64,000 nt of DNA from JAVBTT01 sp031556035 (lineage in GTDB: Bacteria; Bacillota; Clostridia; Oscillospirales; UBA929). The notes beneath the pieces are model-generated. The model was not told the DNA's origin. It searched no databases and saw only the letters and a program-made list of their open reading frames with translations. The stretch covers positions 1 through 64,000 of the forward strand of contig JAVBTT010000011.1 of the NCBI GenBank assembly GCA_031556035.1. The letters are read 5' to 3'. This document shows, piece by piece, positions 17,664-26,686 of the stretch. Numbering within the stretch: position 1 is the stretch's first letter; each line of letters opens with the position of its first letter. The position numbers were made by a program, and so were the translations under genes.

Positions 17664-18272
17664 ATGACAAGTCCTGACAAAAGCGCGGCCGCTTCCGGCT
17701 GTGAATCCGAATCCCGCTCAGGAAGAGTTTTTTTTGAGCTGTACTGCTGGGCCGGATCGATAATGTCGGCGATTTTAGCCGTTGTATTGCTGTTTGCCTT
17801 TGTTGTGAGAATGTATCCTGTCAAAGGGAGGTCTATGCTGGATACGCTGCACGATGGGGAGCGGCTGGTGGTTTCCAGGCTGTTTTACACTCCGTCACGC
17901 GGGGATATTGTAATATTATTCAAGGACGGGCTGGAGGACGCGTACGATTCTGAAACAGGAATGTATTCCCCCCTGGTCAAAAGGGTGATCGCCATAGCGG
18001 GGGATACGGTGGAGTATGACTCGGAAAATGGGCGGATGCTTGTCAACGGAGCCGCGCTTGACGAACCCTATATACTGCAGCCCATGCGCCGTATGGGGGA
18101 CATGGACGGCCGGAAAACGGTGCCGGCTGGCTGCGTGTTCGTCATGGGCGACAACCGCAACGATTCCCTCGACAGCAGATACTCCCGGGTAGGATTTGTG
18201 GACGAGAGGGAGATACTCGGCAGAACTTTGTTTAGGCTTGTGCCGCTGAGCAAGTTTGGAGCGGTAAAGTGA
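17664..18272 (+). CDS. lepB: Signal peptidase I
   Basis: About 202 residues. One membrane helix (about 32-50) anchors the catalytic domain outside the membrane. VKGRSMLDTL contains the nucleophile Ser57, and PLVKRVIAIAGDTVEY the general base Lys106; FVMGDNRNDSLDSRY is box E. It removes signal peptides from secreted proteins, of which the window encodes many. The ATG at 17664 is taken; a GTG at 17652 is in frame, but overlaps the AGAGAGG site. Transcription probably ends at the hairpin at 18321-18367. Confidence 0.9.
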   Translation: MTSPDKSAAASGCESESRSGRVFFELYCWAGSIMSAILAVVLLFAFVVRMYPVKGRSMLDTLHDGERLVVSRLFYTPSRGDIVILFKDGLEDAYDSETGMYSPLVKRVIAIAGDTVEYDSENGRMLVNGAALDEPYILQPMRRMGDMDGRKTVPAGCVFVMGDNRNDSLDSRYSRVGFVDEREILGRTLFRLVPLSKFGAVK

Positions 18273-18320
18273 TCCTGCCCCATGCCGGTTTCTCCGCAGG
18301 CTGAACAATATGAGAATGAC

Positions 18321-18367
18321 AAACCGCCCTTGTCGCCGGCAATGTTCCGGACAAAGGGCGGTTTTGT
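18321..18367. terminator. Terminator between signal peptidase I and spoIIP
   Basis: AAACCGCCC pairs with GGGCGGTTT through a stem extended by TTGTC/ACAA and GCCGG/CCGG, with a TTTTG end on the plus strand and AAA-rich flank on the other. It lies between two convergent genes and could serve both. Confidence 0.75.
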
Positions 18368-18433
18368 AAATTTCTATGTTGAAGGTATTAAACACGCCCT
18401 AGTATAACAACACTCCAGAAAATTTTGATTTAC

Positions 18434-19759
18434 TCAGCCGCGCAGCAACTCAGCTATCCGCGCGCCCGCTGTTTCGCAGAACAGCTCTATTGAGAGAATC
18501 GCCTCACTCAGCGTGTTGCCGGCGGTGCCGACCTCCAGGATTATTGAGCCTGTCGTCGCGTGCTGATTGAAGCGCTCCTTGCGCAGATTTACGGGCCTCA
18601 TGAGCGTCGGGTATTTATCCAGCACTGTCCTGTCTATGTCGCAGGCAAAGCTCAGGTTCTGCTTCCAATTCGGGTGGGTGAGCCCTGAGCCGTCGCTGCC
18701 AACAACAATCATCATCTGGGCGGCCTTGCCCTTTTCGGTTGGGCTGACGGCCTTGTACATGGAGCCGTCGGAGGCTGAAATCGAGTCGCGGTGTATATCT
18801 ATTACGACCTGTATTGACGGGTAGTCCTTCATATGCTTTTGTATCGCGGCCAGAGAACGCCCGTAAGCGCCGTTGTAGCTCGGGCTGTCGTATATCTCCC
18901 TGTCGTGGATAACATTCAGGCCGAGAGTCGAAAGCCCTTTTTCCATTTCATCGCCGAGCCTTACGACGTTGTACCGGGTGTCCTCGGTGCGCTCGATATC
19001 GGTGGGTACATAAAAGTCGCGCTCATCGGGCAGAAAGCTTTCACTTCCGTGGGTGTGTACTATAAGCACTTGGGGCTTTGCTGCGTCCGAGACTTTCAGC
19101 GCGGGCTTTTTCAACAGCATATCCTGTGCGGATACCGGGTACTTTGTCTTGTTGTTTATGTAGACGCCGGGGGAGCCCTCCGGCGCTGTCAACGTGACTT
19201 CGAGCACACGTTTGGCGTTGGGGTCTCCCGGGCTTGGCGTGGGGAGCACACGGCCGTCCACCGGTTCACTTGAAGTAGTGTCAGGCAGTTCTTCGGGCGT
19301 AGCGGACTCCAAGGCTGACGGCGCGACTCCGGTCGGAAAATACCAAAAGCCCCTGGAAAATACCGGAGCCGTCTTAGGAAGCTCCAATAATACCGCGGGT
19401 GGGGCGGACGGTATGACGGACGCGGGTGAAACAGCCGCCGGGTCATGCGCCGGACTACCGGCTTCTCCGTCAACGGCCGGAGCTAAAATGCCGAGCGCCG
19501 CGCTCTGCGCTGATAGCAGAAGAGTCCAGTCTATGCCGCCCTCGGAGGAGCCCGGCATTCCCGCGCCTCTCATGGAGAGTTCGGCAAATTCCTTGCTTGA
19601 AGTCCAGCCCGACACCGCGCCCGAAAGCCTGGCCAAAATGTCTGTTGTTGAAACAAGCCGTACAATAAGAACCGCGCATAACAAAACGGCGACCGGCTTG
19701 AGTGAAAAGCTTGCGGCCGCCTTTGACCTGTGTCTGCGGGATGGCGATACAGCGCGCAT
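18434..19759 (-). CDS. spoIIP: Stage II sporulation protein P
   Basis: 441 residues. A basic N-terminus and one membrane helix (about 19-37) precede a long Pro/Ser/Ala-rich linker to about 180. The SpoIIP amidase/endopeptidase domain follows, with VLIVHTHGSESF, VVIDIHRDSI and GSIILEVGTAGNTLSEA, which hold the expected metal ligands. SpoIIP works with SpoIID and SpoIIM to degrade septal peptidoglycan during engulfment. It is immediately downstream of gpr, the usual gpr-spoIIP order of Firmicutes. Confidence 0.93.
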   Translation of the reverse strand: MRAVSPSRRHRSKAAASFSLKPVAVLLCAVLIVRLVSTTDILARLSGAVSGWTSSKEFAELSMRGAGMPGSSEGGIDWTLLLSAQSAALGILAPAVDGEAGSPAHDPAAVSPASVIPSAPPAVLLELPKTAPVFSRGFWYFPTGVAPSALESATPEELPDTTSSEPVDGRVLPTPSPGDPNAKRVLEVTLTAPEGSPGVYINNKTKYPVSAQDMLLKKPALKVSDAAKPQVLIVHTHGSESFLPDERDFYVPTDIERTEDTRYNVVRLGDEMEKGLSTLGLNVIHDREIYDSPSYNGAYGRSLAAIQKHMKDYPSIQVVIDIHRDSISASDGSMYKAVSPTEKGKAAQMMIVVGSDGSGLTHPNWKQNLSFACDIDRTVLDKYPTLMRPVNLRKERFNQHATTGSIILEVGTAGNTLSEAILSIELFCETAGARIAELLRG

Positions 19760-19853
19760 GATGCCCGCCCCCTTCTCATGTATAGATATTACATGTATAT
19801 GGGACGCGGGGGCGTGTTTATGAGTGTCAATTTTTGGAGCACCCCGCCATTTG

Positions 19854-20771
19854 TCACGCCAGGAAGTTTGTTACATCCTCAAAGCTCAGCTCTGGATGCA
19901 GCGTCAGATTCAGCGCGTAGCCAATCACGCGCGCGATATCCTCCACATGGGTATCTATCTCCTTCGGCGTGACTATCAGACCCCCGCTGTACGGCGCGAC
20001 CGCTTCCGGATCCACGTCGCTGAGCCCGGCCTGCTCGGCGAGATCGGCCACCAGCGTAACCGCGTCGACTACGGTCGGTACGCCCAGCGCGATTACCGGC
20101 ACGCCAAGCGTCTCCCTGTTGAGAGCGGCCCTGGCGTTGCCCACTCCCGAGCCGGGTACGATCCCCGTGTCCGAAAGCTGTATCGTGTTGCAGAGCCGCG
20201 ACAGCTTGCGCGAGGCCAAAGCGTCCACCATTACAACAGCCTTGGGGCTTGCCTTGCCGATGACGCCCCTGATTATCTCGGCGCTCTCCATGCCGGTGGT
20301 GCCGAGCACCCCGGGGGTTATTGCCGCCACGGGCCTCATGTTTCCGAAGGCGTCCGGCAGGCGCTCCACAAGATGCCTTGTCACCATCACCGACTCGCAG
20401 GTGAGGGGCCCGATCGCGTCAGGAGTGATAGCCCTGTTGCCCAGTCCCGCTATCAGCACCGTGTCGTGCTGCTCAAGCTGTAACAGTGCGCTCAGCTCCT
20501 CCGCTACCGCCTGGGCGGAGCGCTTGAAGACATCAGAATCCCTTTTGGCAAGCCCTGTGAGCTCCACCGTCACATAGCGCCCCACCGGCTTTCCAAGCGC
20601 CTCGGAGCCCTGTTCGTTTAATATTTCCACATGGGTGACCCTGCAGCCGTTCCGGTCGTATTCCCTGGCCTTGACGCCCGGGAGCTGAGTTTCCTCCTGG
20701 ACGCTCTCCTTCCACAATTCGTGGGCTTCGATCGCCAGATCGGTTCTTTTCTGAGCCAAGCGCCGACACAT
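19854..20771 (-). CDS. gpr: GPR endopeptidase (spore protease)
   Basis: 305 residues. KRTDLAIEAHEL is the propeptide start that GPR cleaves in itself; GLGNRAITPDAIGPLT and VVMVDALASRKLSRLCNTIQLSDTGIVPGSGVGN are the conserved core of this atypical aspartic protease. It degrades small acid-soluble proteins at germination. The ATG at 20771 sits directly against GGAGAGG, so a TTG at 20759 that gives MAQKRTDLAIE is a serious alternative. Repeat copy B occupies the upstream region. Confidence 0.94.
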   Translation of the reverse strand: MCRRLAQKRTDLAIEAHELWKESVQEETQLPGVKAREYDRNGCRVTHVEILNEQGSEALGKPVGRYVTVELTGLAKRDSDVFKRSAQAVAEELSALLQLEQHDTVLIAGLGNRAITPDAIGPLTCESVMVTRHLVERLPDAFGNMRPVAAITPGVLGTTGMESAEIIRGVIGKASPKAVVMVDALASRKLSRLCNTIQLSDTGIVPGSGVGNARAALNRETLGVPVIALGVPTVVDAVTLVADLAEQAGLSDVDPEAVAPYSGGLIVTPKEIDTHVEDIARVIGYALNLTLHPELSFEDVTNFLA

Positions 20772-20784
20772 CCTCTCCTGTATA

Positions 20785-20886
20785 ATGCCAATACCTGTTT
20801 AAAACCTGACATATTATTTTTTAAAAGCTTGCCGTAGCAAGCTTTTAAAAAATAATGAGTGAAAGGTTTTAACATGGGATTAGTAT
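20785..20886. repeat. MITE-like inverted-repeat element, copy B
   Basis: The ends are CCAATACCTGTTTAAAACCTG and, on the other strand, ATACTAATCCCATGTTAAAA, so the element is inverted relative to copy A. The centre is a perfect 20-bp stem (ATTATTTTTTAAAAGCTTGC and complement) with loop CGTA, sharing the GCTTGC/GCAAGC tip with copy A. It lies between gpr and the coat-protein genes. Confidence 0.75.
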
Positions 20887-20918
20887 AAGCCGCCCGGAAC
20901 CGAGGCCCCGGGCGGCTT
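20887..20918 (-). terminator. GC-rich hairpin after the coat-protein genes
   Basis: AAGCCGCCCGG and CCGGGCGGCTT form a perfect 11-bp stem 18 bp beyond the stop of the minus-strand coat gene. A T-run is weak (TTATACT), so this is a probable rather than a certain terminator. Confidence 0.55.
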
Positions 20919-20935
20919 GCCCCTTGACGCCCCGC

Positions 20936-21208
20936 TCAGGCGCCCTGGAACTTGTTCAGCACAGTTGTGATCTCATTGGGAGGGGCGTTCTTAACCTGAT
21001 ACCAGCCGCGCGTCGACATCTCGGTGAACAGCTCGTACTGGATCAGATGCTCCTCGTTCAGAATCTTTAAAAAGTCATCCCTAAGAGCCGTGCACTGGCA
21101 CTCCCCCGCATAGGTGTTGTAATTGCTGGCGGCGAATTTCTGGCTGGAGAGCAGATCTCCGAGAACTTCTTTATCCCCCATGTTTCCAGCGGTCATATTG
21201 TTGTTCAT
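20936..21208 (-). CDS. CotF-like spore coat protein
   Basis: 90 residues, helical and rich in Asn, Gln and Tyr. DKEVLGDLLSSQKFAASNYNTYAGEC followed by LRDDFLKILNEEHLIQYELF matches the ferritin-like spore coat F (CotF) family of clostridial spore formers. The Cys pair in AGECQC may take part in coat cross-links. A GAGAGG-type site precedes the ATG at 21208. It follows the smaller coat-like gene by 13 bp, so the two form an operon. Confidence 0.82.
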   Translation of the reverse strand: MNNNMTAGNMGDKEVLGDLLSSQKFAASNYNTYAGECQCTALRDDFLKILNEEHLIQYELFTEMSTRGWYQVKNAPPNEITTVLNKFQGA

Positions 21209-21221
21209 GGATAACCTCTCC

Positions 21222-21407
21222 TTACTTTAAATGGCTTATAAGCTTGTCGTAATGCTGCTGATGGCGCGACGCGATGGATTCGCACTTCGTCTTAAGGGCA
21301 GGATCCGCGCACTGCGTAGCCATTGTACGGTACTTCTTGATAAGAACCTGTTCGCTTTGAAGCTGCTCCTCAAGCGCTGTCAATTCCTTGGTGGTAAGGT
21401 TTGGCAT
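21222..21407 (-). CDS. Small CotF-like spore coat protein
   Basis: 61 residues, almost entirely helical: LTTKELTALEEQLQSEQVLIKKYRTMA and HQQHYDKLISHL. This is the pattern of short helical-hairpin CotF-associated proteins paired with a CotF homologue. GGAGTG lies upstream of the ATG. It is first of the two-gene coat unit and probably expressed in the mother cell, although no sporulation sigma promoter could be identified with confidence. Confidence 0.75.
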   Translation of the reverse strand: MPNLTTKELTALEEQLQSEQVLIKKYRTMATQCADPALKTKCESIASRHQQHYDKLISHLK

Positions 21408-21735
21408 AACTTCTCACTCCTTTGTTAAAGTCAAGCCTATTATTTCATTGTTGTGTGGTTTTATACATAAATGTGACCATTGCCTCGGCTATCCTCGACC
21501 GCGTCCTGTGTCACGCCACCGTTATCAACATCAACTTTTCGCATTTGCGCGTTGAGCCTGACGCAGGCGGCGGCGGGCGGCGCATTTCCCCGCCGCTGGC
21601 GGCAAGGTTTAACTGGTATATCAATAATCGTAAATTGAATAACCGATCTTCTCTTGCTTGTTATGAAAACAAAGCTGTGCTATAATGAGTCGAAATATGT
21701 TCCAGACATGATCTAATGAAACGGACGATGCATAT
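21408..21735. other. Intergenic region between coat genes and rlmB
   Basis: About 328 bp containing the divergent promoters. A GC hairpin (GCGGCGGG at 21570-21577 with CCCGCCGC at 21589-21596) and the rlmB promoter at 21658-21686 are visible. No convincing open frame was seen. Confidence 0.5.
21658..21686 (+). promoter_or_regulatory. Promoter of rlmB
   Basis: TTGTTA (21658-21663), 17 bp, then a perfect TATAAT (21681-21686), 50 bp before the ATG of rlmB. Confidence 0.6.
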
Positions 21736-22470
21736 ATGAATGAAAATTTCCATATTGAAGGACGCCGCGCCGTGCGCGAGGCGCTCGCCGCCGGCAGGAC
21801 GCTGGACAGGCTCTACATCCTTTCGGGAGGCGAGGGTCTTGGGGAGCTTGCCGCCAGGGCAAAAGCCGCCGGAGCGGTCATTGTTGAGTGCGGACGCCAG
21901 AGGCTGGACTCCATGTCCCTCACCAAGGCGCACCAGGGGGTAATAGCGGTGGCCGCCGCCCACAAATACGCCGATCCAGAGGACATACTGCGCCGCGCGG
22001 AGGGGCTTGGCGAGCCCCCGTTTATCGTGGTGTGCGACTGCATTGAGGACGAGGGAAACCTCGGGGCGGTTATCAGGAGCGCGGAGGCTGCCGGAGCGCA
22101 CGGGGTCGTTATCCCCAAGCGCAGGAGCGCGGGGCTGTCCGCCGTAACAGCCAAGGCCAGCGCCGGCGCGGTCGAGCATCTTCCCGTCGCGCGCGTTCCG
22201 GGCATACCCGCCTATCTGCGTGAGCTGAAGGATCAAAATATCTGGATATACGGCACGGACGCCGACGCTGATAAATCGGTCTTTGACGCGGACTTTTCCG
22301 GAGGGATCGCCATTGTCGTAGGCTCCGAGGGTCAGGGGATGTCCCGACTCACGGCCGAGAACTGCGACTTCATGCTGAAAATTCCGCTGTACGGCAGGAT
22401 ATCGTCCCTGAACGTGTCCGCCGCCGCCGCTGTTGTGCTCTGTCAGGCGGCGCACTTCAGGCACAAGTAG
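21736..22470 (+). CDS. rlmB: 23S rRNA 2'-O-methyltransferase RlmB (TrmH/SpoU family)
   Basis: 244 residues. An N-terminal substrate-binding domain (FHIEGRRAVREAL, about 1-80) precedes the SPOUT domain. The three signatures are NLGAVIRSAEAAGAHGVV (motif 1), GIAIVVGSEGQGMSRL (motif 2) and IPLYGRISSLNVSAAAAV (motif 3), which form the knotted SAM site. RlmB methylates the 2'-O of G2251 (E. coli numbering); a TrmH-like target is the main alternative. Confidence 0.92.
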   Translation: MNENFHIEGRRAVREALAAGRTLDRLYILSGGEGLGELAARAKAAGAVIVECGRQRLDSMSLTKAHQGVIAVAAAHKYADPEDILRRAEGLGEPPFIVVCDCIEDEGNLGAVIRSAEAAGAHGVVIPKRRSAGLSAVTAKASAGAVEHLPVARVPGIPAYLRELKDQNIWIYGTDADADKSVFDADFSGGIAIVVGSEGQGMSRLTAENCDFMLKIPLYGRISSLNVSAAAAVVLCQAAHFRHK

Positions 22471-22527
22471 ACAGCATCAGAAAAAGACTATTATAGACCG
22501 GAAATATCCGGCCGGGGGTGTGGCAGC

Positions 22528-24777
22528 TTGAACAAAAAGCCGGGGGATCACGGAGATGATCTGGCGGAATTCAAAGAGCTCATAGGCTCGGAACCCTCGC
22601 CGGTCGACGAGGAGATATCGCTTGACTCAATAATGGCTGAGTATAAATACGAATCGGTCACAAAGCGCCGGCGTCCGCCGTCCGCCGCTCCGGTGAGCGA
22701 TGATACCGCGCGCCTTATGAAGGTCGCCGAGGAAATGAAAAAGTTTGCCAGGAGCGCCGAGAGTATGCGCCAGGAGCAGACCCCGGGCACTCAGCGGGTG
22801 GGGGAGCAACCCGCCGAAAAATACAGAGCGGCGGAAAAAGCCGAGACCTCTCCTGAACCTCTCGGGGAGAAAGCTCGCGGAGGTTTTGAGGAGCCGTTTG
22901 CCCCAGAACTGGAGGAGGCTTTCTTCGGATTGCCGGACGACTTTCAAAAGGCGTTCTCCCCCTCCGGGGATTTCGTCGGCAGCGGCAGTATGGATGAGGA
23001 CGAGCCGTCCGAGCACGCAAGGCCTAAAAAAAGCATTCTTAAAGCCCTCAGGCGGCATCTGAGAAGAAAGATTGAGCCCGAGGAAACCACCCCGGAGCAG
23101 GCGTGCGCCAAGCTGACTCCCTATGTAGCCGCACTGCGCCTTCGGGCGGCGGTAGCCCTTTTCCTGTTTTTACCTTTGCTTTATATCACATTTGCCCAAC
23201 CATACGGGTGGCCCATGCCCGCGTTTATTACCTATCGCGAACAGCCCTATACTTACCTTCTTGTCACCGCGCTGCTGCAAATACTTGTGATGCTCTGCGG
23301 CACCGATATAATCGCCAGAGGATTTTCCGATCTTTACCACTTGCGTCCCGGCACCGAGACCCTGATCAGTATATCCTGCCTTGCAAGCATCCTAAATGTT
23401 CTCTCAATAGTGGCCTTCGCCAACGAGGTTAAAACGCTTGCGGACGGCAGCCAGCTCGTGAATGGCTTTATTGGCTTTCTGCCCTACAGCGCCGTCTCGG
23501 CCGGTTCGGTTTTCTTCGGCCTTATGGGGCATTATACCATGCTGAACGCGCGCCGCAGAAGCTATAAGACCGCCTCCGCGGTATCTGACCCGGACATTGT
23601 GACGCTGGAGGACAGGCTGTGGGACGACCTCTCCGGCTTCTCCCGCAAGCCGGGTGGCACTGCGGGCTTTGTCACTAGAACCGAGCTGCCCGACATGGCC
23701 CAGCGAACCATGTCCTTTTTGGCTCCTCTGCTGATAATCGCCTCGCTGGTTCTTGCATTTATGGTGTCCTTCGGTCAGGGTAAGGCCTACCGCTTTTTCT
23801 GGGCCTGGTCGGCTATTTCCGCCTCGGCCGCGCCGTTCGGAGCGATGCTGCCGGTGGCCCTGCCGTTTTCAAAGGTTGCGAAAAGGCTTGAGCATATGCG
23901 CGCGGCGATAGCGGGCTGGAGCGCCGCCAAAAGCTTTTCGGAGGGCACCTTCGCGGTTGTGGGGGATATCGACCTTTTCCCGGGAGACATGGTCACGCTC
24001 AACGGCCTCAAGGTGTTTGGAAGATACAGCTACGAAAAGGTTACCTCGATCGCGGCGTCGCTGCTCGCGGTCTCCGGAAGCGGCATATACAGGGCTCTCA
24101 GCAGTGTATCCTCAACCCCCAGCGGAGGACTGCGAAGCGTTACCTCCTTTGAGCATTACGAGGGCGGAGGGGTAGGCGGTGAGATCGACGGTGACAGGGT
24201 ATTGCTGGGCTCCTCGGCGTTCCTGCTGAGAATGGGCATAAGGCTTCCCAAGGAGCTGAACATTAAAAACGCGGTTTTTGTTGCCGTAAACATGGATATA
24301 GCAGGTATTTTCGCGATAAATTACATCCCGGATGAGGACGTCGAGGCAGCGCTTCATCTGCTTGAGCGCCATTCGATAACCGCCGTGCTGGCGGTGAGGG
24401 ATTTCAATATTTCTCCGCTTATGCTGAAAAAGCTGTTTGGGATAGACTCGGAGCGGCTTGAATACCCCCCGATCGAGGATCGGCTGGCGCTGTCCGACCC
24501 GGACAGGGAGATATCCGGCCGGCCGGCGGCAGTGCTGACGCGGGAGGGTCTCACCCCCTACGCCGAGAGCATAGTCGGCGGCTCCAGGTTGCACCGGATA
24601 TCCAAGATAAACCTGTTCGTAAACGTCATAAGCACGCTGGGCGGGCTGTTCCTGTCGTTTTTGCTGGCCTACCTCGGAACGTCCGAGATGTCGCTCGCGC
24701 CACACAACATGGTAATGTACATGCTGCTCTGGCTCCTGCTTGTGACCGTTATATCGCAGACGGCCAGCAAGTATTAG
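22528..24777 (+). CDS. Degenerate P1B-type ATPase-like membrane protein (pseudo-ATPase)
   Basis: 749 residues. A disordered charged N-terminus (about 1-190) is followed by paired membrane helices, a small cytoplasmic segment, two more helices (about 390-445), a large cytoplasmic region and two terminal helices. The order matches heavy-metal P-type ATPases, but every catalytic motif I looked for is altered. The CPC helix reads APFGAMLP, the DKTGT site reads GDIDLFPGD (about 477-485), the SEHPLA site reads SGSGIYRAL, the TGDN site reads VRDFN and GDGVND is absent. The N-domain fold remains recognisable (YEGGGVGGEIDGDRVLLGS). The start is TTG at 22528 after GGGGGTG. Function unknown; a sensor or scaffold is possible. 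Confidence 0.7.
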   Translation: MNKKPGDHGDDLAEFKELIGSEPSPVDEEISLDSIMAEYKYESVTKRRRPPSAAPVSDDTARLMKVAEEMKKFARSAESMRQEQTPGTQRVGEQPAEKYRAAEKAETSPEPLGEKARGGFEEPFAPELEEAFFGLPDDFQKAFSPSGDFVGSGSMDEDEPSEHARPKKSILKALRRHLRRKIEPEETTPEQACAKLTPYVAALRLRAAVALFLFLPLLYITFAQPYGWPMPAFITYREQPYTYLLVTALLQILVMLCGTDIIARGFSDLYHLRPGTETLISISCLASILNVLSIVAFANEVKTLADGSQLVNGFIGFLPYSAVSAGSVFFGLMGHYTMLNARRRSYKTASAVSDPDIVTLEDRLWDDLSGFSRKPGGTAGFVTRTELPDMAQRTMSFLAPLLIIASLVLAFMVSFGQGKAYRFFWAWSAISASAAPFGAMLPVALPFSKVAKRLEHMRAAIAGWSAAKSFSEGTFAVVGDIDLFPGDMVTLNGLKVFGRYSYEKVTSIAASLLAVSGSGIYRALSSVSSTPSGGLRSVTSFEHYEGGGVGGEIDGDRVLLGSSAFLLRMGIRLPKELNIKNAVFVAVNMDIAGIFAINYIPDEDVEAALHLLERHSITAVLAVRDFNISPLMLKKLFGIDSERLEYPPIEDRLALSDPDREISGRPAAVLTREGLTPYAESIVGGSRLHRISKINLFVNVISTLGGLFLSFLLAYLGTSEMSLAPHNMVMYMLLWLLLVTVISQTASKY

Positions 24778-24793
24778 AATCCGGATACAAACA

Positions 24794-24832
24794 AAGGGGA
24801 TTTTGGCCGCCGAAGACGGCCAAAATCCCCTT
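24794..24832 (+). terminator. Strong hairpin terminator after the pseudo-ATPase gene
   Basis: AAGGGGATTTTGGCCG and its exact complement form a 16-bp stem with a 7-nt loop, 16 bp after the stop codon. The T-run is short (TTGTG), but the A/T tract within the stem and the position support termination. Confidence 0.7.
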
Positions 24833-24915
24833 GTGCTAGTATTAAGGCTGTATTCCGGCTTTTGCTGATGTTGCCGCATCAATGCAGCGTGGTAAATTAT
24901 AGTCCGCACAGGCAC

Positions 24916-24944
24916 TTGAAAACCGTGGTAATATATGGTATGAT
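24916..24944 (+). promoter_or_regulatory. Promoter of the SLH-protein gene
   Basis: TTGAAA (24916-24921), 17 bp, TATGAT (24939-24944) preceded by TG one base upstream (extended -10). It lies 50 bp before the ATG at 24995. Confidence 0.7.
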
Positions 24945-24994
24945 AAGTTTTGGGTCGATTGGGAGCGGGAATTGTATTTTGTGGAGGTATCGAA

Positions 24995-26608
24995 ATGAAG
25001 AGCATTTCCCACAAGCGTGCGCTTTGCTTTCTTCTCTGCGGCATGATGGTGCTGGGCGTCACAGGCACCGCCGTTCCGCGGGCGTCCGCGGCCAACTCAT
25101 ACAGCGCTGAGTTCGTCGTCGCCGAATGGGATTTCGGCACCGGGGAGGCTATAATTCTACCGATAGCGGCGACCAGTACCGATGTGAGCTTTGCGAATCC
25201 GGATTTCGTATCATATTTTTCCCACTCGGGCAAAACGGAGCTTACCTATGACGACGACAATTACGCCCTGCGTGCGGACGGCTGGGCTACCGGAGAATAC
25301 TGGCAGATCGAAACAAGCACCCAATGGGTCAGGGGAAGCTGCGAGAACCTTGTTCTGAGCTTTGAGGCGTTCAGTTCGCTGGACGGACCAAAAAACTTTA
25401 CGGTCGAGTATTCCACGGATGGCGGGGATGGCTTTTCCCAGGTCGATGACATTGAGCTCGAAACCGAATCCTCAACATTTTCCATGGACCTTCCCGAAGC
25501 CGCCGAAGGCGCGGACGAGCTCCTTATACGCCTGCGGATGACAGACGGGGAGAGCGTTGAAGGCGGGGGTGTCTCGCGGGACGGCCTTAGCTATATAAAC
25601 TGCGTATCCGTCAAATGGACATACATAGGGCCCAGGCTGGCTCCCCCGTCTGCGACTCCCGCCCCGGGCACAGACTTGGACCGAAGCGGATTTCCCAGCG
25701 AAATCATACTTAAAGCGCCGTTTCATCCGGATTTCCCCAATTACTCTGAGGATGATTCGGACGCGTTGATAATGTACACCATCAATGATCCCGATATAGA
25801 GGGGAACGGCATACCATACACCGGACCGATAACCGGTCTCCCGTCCGGGGATTTTACGATCAGGGCCGTGAGTATTCTGGAGATTACGATGACTATGGAG
25901 AACGAAACCAGCGATCTCGCTGTGATGGAATATAAGTTTAATTCAATCGGCACAGACCCAGACCCAGACCCTGATACCGGCAACCCCGGAACCGTTGTTG
26001 TTGAGGATGAAATCCCCCTCACCGACCTCCCCGTCAGCTTTGACGACATATCCGGCCACTGGGCCGAGAGCTTTATCGCTGCGATAGCCGCCAAGGGGTA
26101 TGTCAGCGGGGTCGGCGGCGGCAATTTCGCCCCGGACAGGATGATGACCAGGGCCGAATTCTGCCAGACTCTGTTCAACGCCTTCGGCTCGGAGGACGAT
26201 GATCTCGGAGCAAAGGCGTTTACCGACATTCTCGCCTCAGACTGGTATTTTAAGGCGGTCATGTGGGCCGCAGGAATGGAGCTGGCAGGGGGCTTCACGG
26301 ACGGCTCCTTCAGGCCGGATCAGCCCATAACGCGCCAGGATATGGCCGTCATGACAGTAAAGCTTTGTTCCGCTTGTAAAATTCAGCTTCCAGAAGTCGC
26401 CAGCGAGGCTTTCGCCGACGACTCCTCAATCGCCGGATACGCGCGCACCGCCGTGTACGCGCTCAAGGCGGGCGGCGTGATCTCGGGCAAGCCCGGCAAC
26501 AGGTTCGATCCAGTTGGGCTGGTGACCCGAGCCGAATGCGCCGTAATACTGTGCCGCCTGCTCGAGTACGCGCAGCCGACGCCCCCCGATGACAATACCC
26601 CGGCGTAA
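24995..26608 (+). CDS. Secreted SLH-domain protein with chitobiase-like beta domain
   Basis: 537 residues from the ATG at 24995 (GGAGG upstream). The signal peptide ends at about residue 32 (PRASA-AN). An N-terminal beta-sandwich-like region (about 35-220) precedes a segment resembling a chitobiase C-terminal domain (about 230-330), a DPDPDPDTGNPG linker, and three SLH domains (about 349-525) with FDDISGHWAESFI, DGSFRPDQPITRQ and NRFDPVGLVTRAE. SLH domains bind pyruvylated secondary wall polymer, so the protein should sit on the cell surface. The cargo ligand is unknown. Confidence 0.87.
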   Translation: MKSISHKRALCFLLCGMMVLGVTGTAVPRASAANSYSAEFVVAEWDFGTGEAIILPIAATSTDVSFANPDFVSYFSHSGKTELTYDDDNYALRADGWATGEYWQIETSTQWVRGSCENLVLSFEAFSSLDGPKNFTVEYSTDGGDGFSQVDDIELETESSTFSMDLPEAAEGADELLIRLRMTDGESVEGGGVSRDGLSYINCVSVKWTYIGPRLAPPSATPAPGTDLDRSGFPSEIILKAPFHPDFPNYSEDDSDALIMYTINDPDIEGNGIPYTGPITGLPSGDFTIRAVSILEITMTMENETSDLAVMEYKFNSIGTDPDPDPDTGNPGTVVVEDEIPLTDLPVSFDDISGHWAESFIAAIAAKGYVSGVGGGNFAPDRMMTRAEFCQTLFNAFGSEDDDLGAKAFTDILASDWYFKAVMWAAGMELAGGFTDGSFRPDQPITRQDMAVMTVKLCSACKIQLPEVASEAFADDSSIAGYARTAVYALKAGGVISGKPGNRFDPVGLVTRAECAVILCRLLEYAQPTPPDDNTPA

Positions 26609-26626
26609 TAGCGCCTGAGTCCTCTA

Positions 26627-26670
26627 CATATACACTGCCCCGCGCCTTAAGGCGCGGGGCAGTGTATATG
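26627..26670. terminator. Bidirectional terminator
   Basis: A perfect 20-bp stem (CATATACACTGCCCCGCGCC and its complement) with a TTAA loop lies between the convergent SLH gene and satP-like gene, so it can terminate both. Confidence 0.85.
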
Positions 26671-26686
26671 TCCATAATTATAAGTA

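Noticed and set aside
20772..20800. Sporulation sigma-G promoter for gpr (CATTATA)
   Set aside because: The -10-like string is too close to the start codon and no -35 is correctly spaced.
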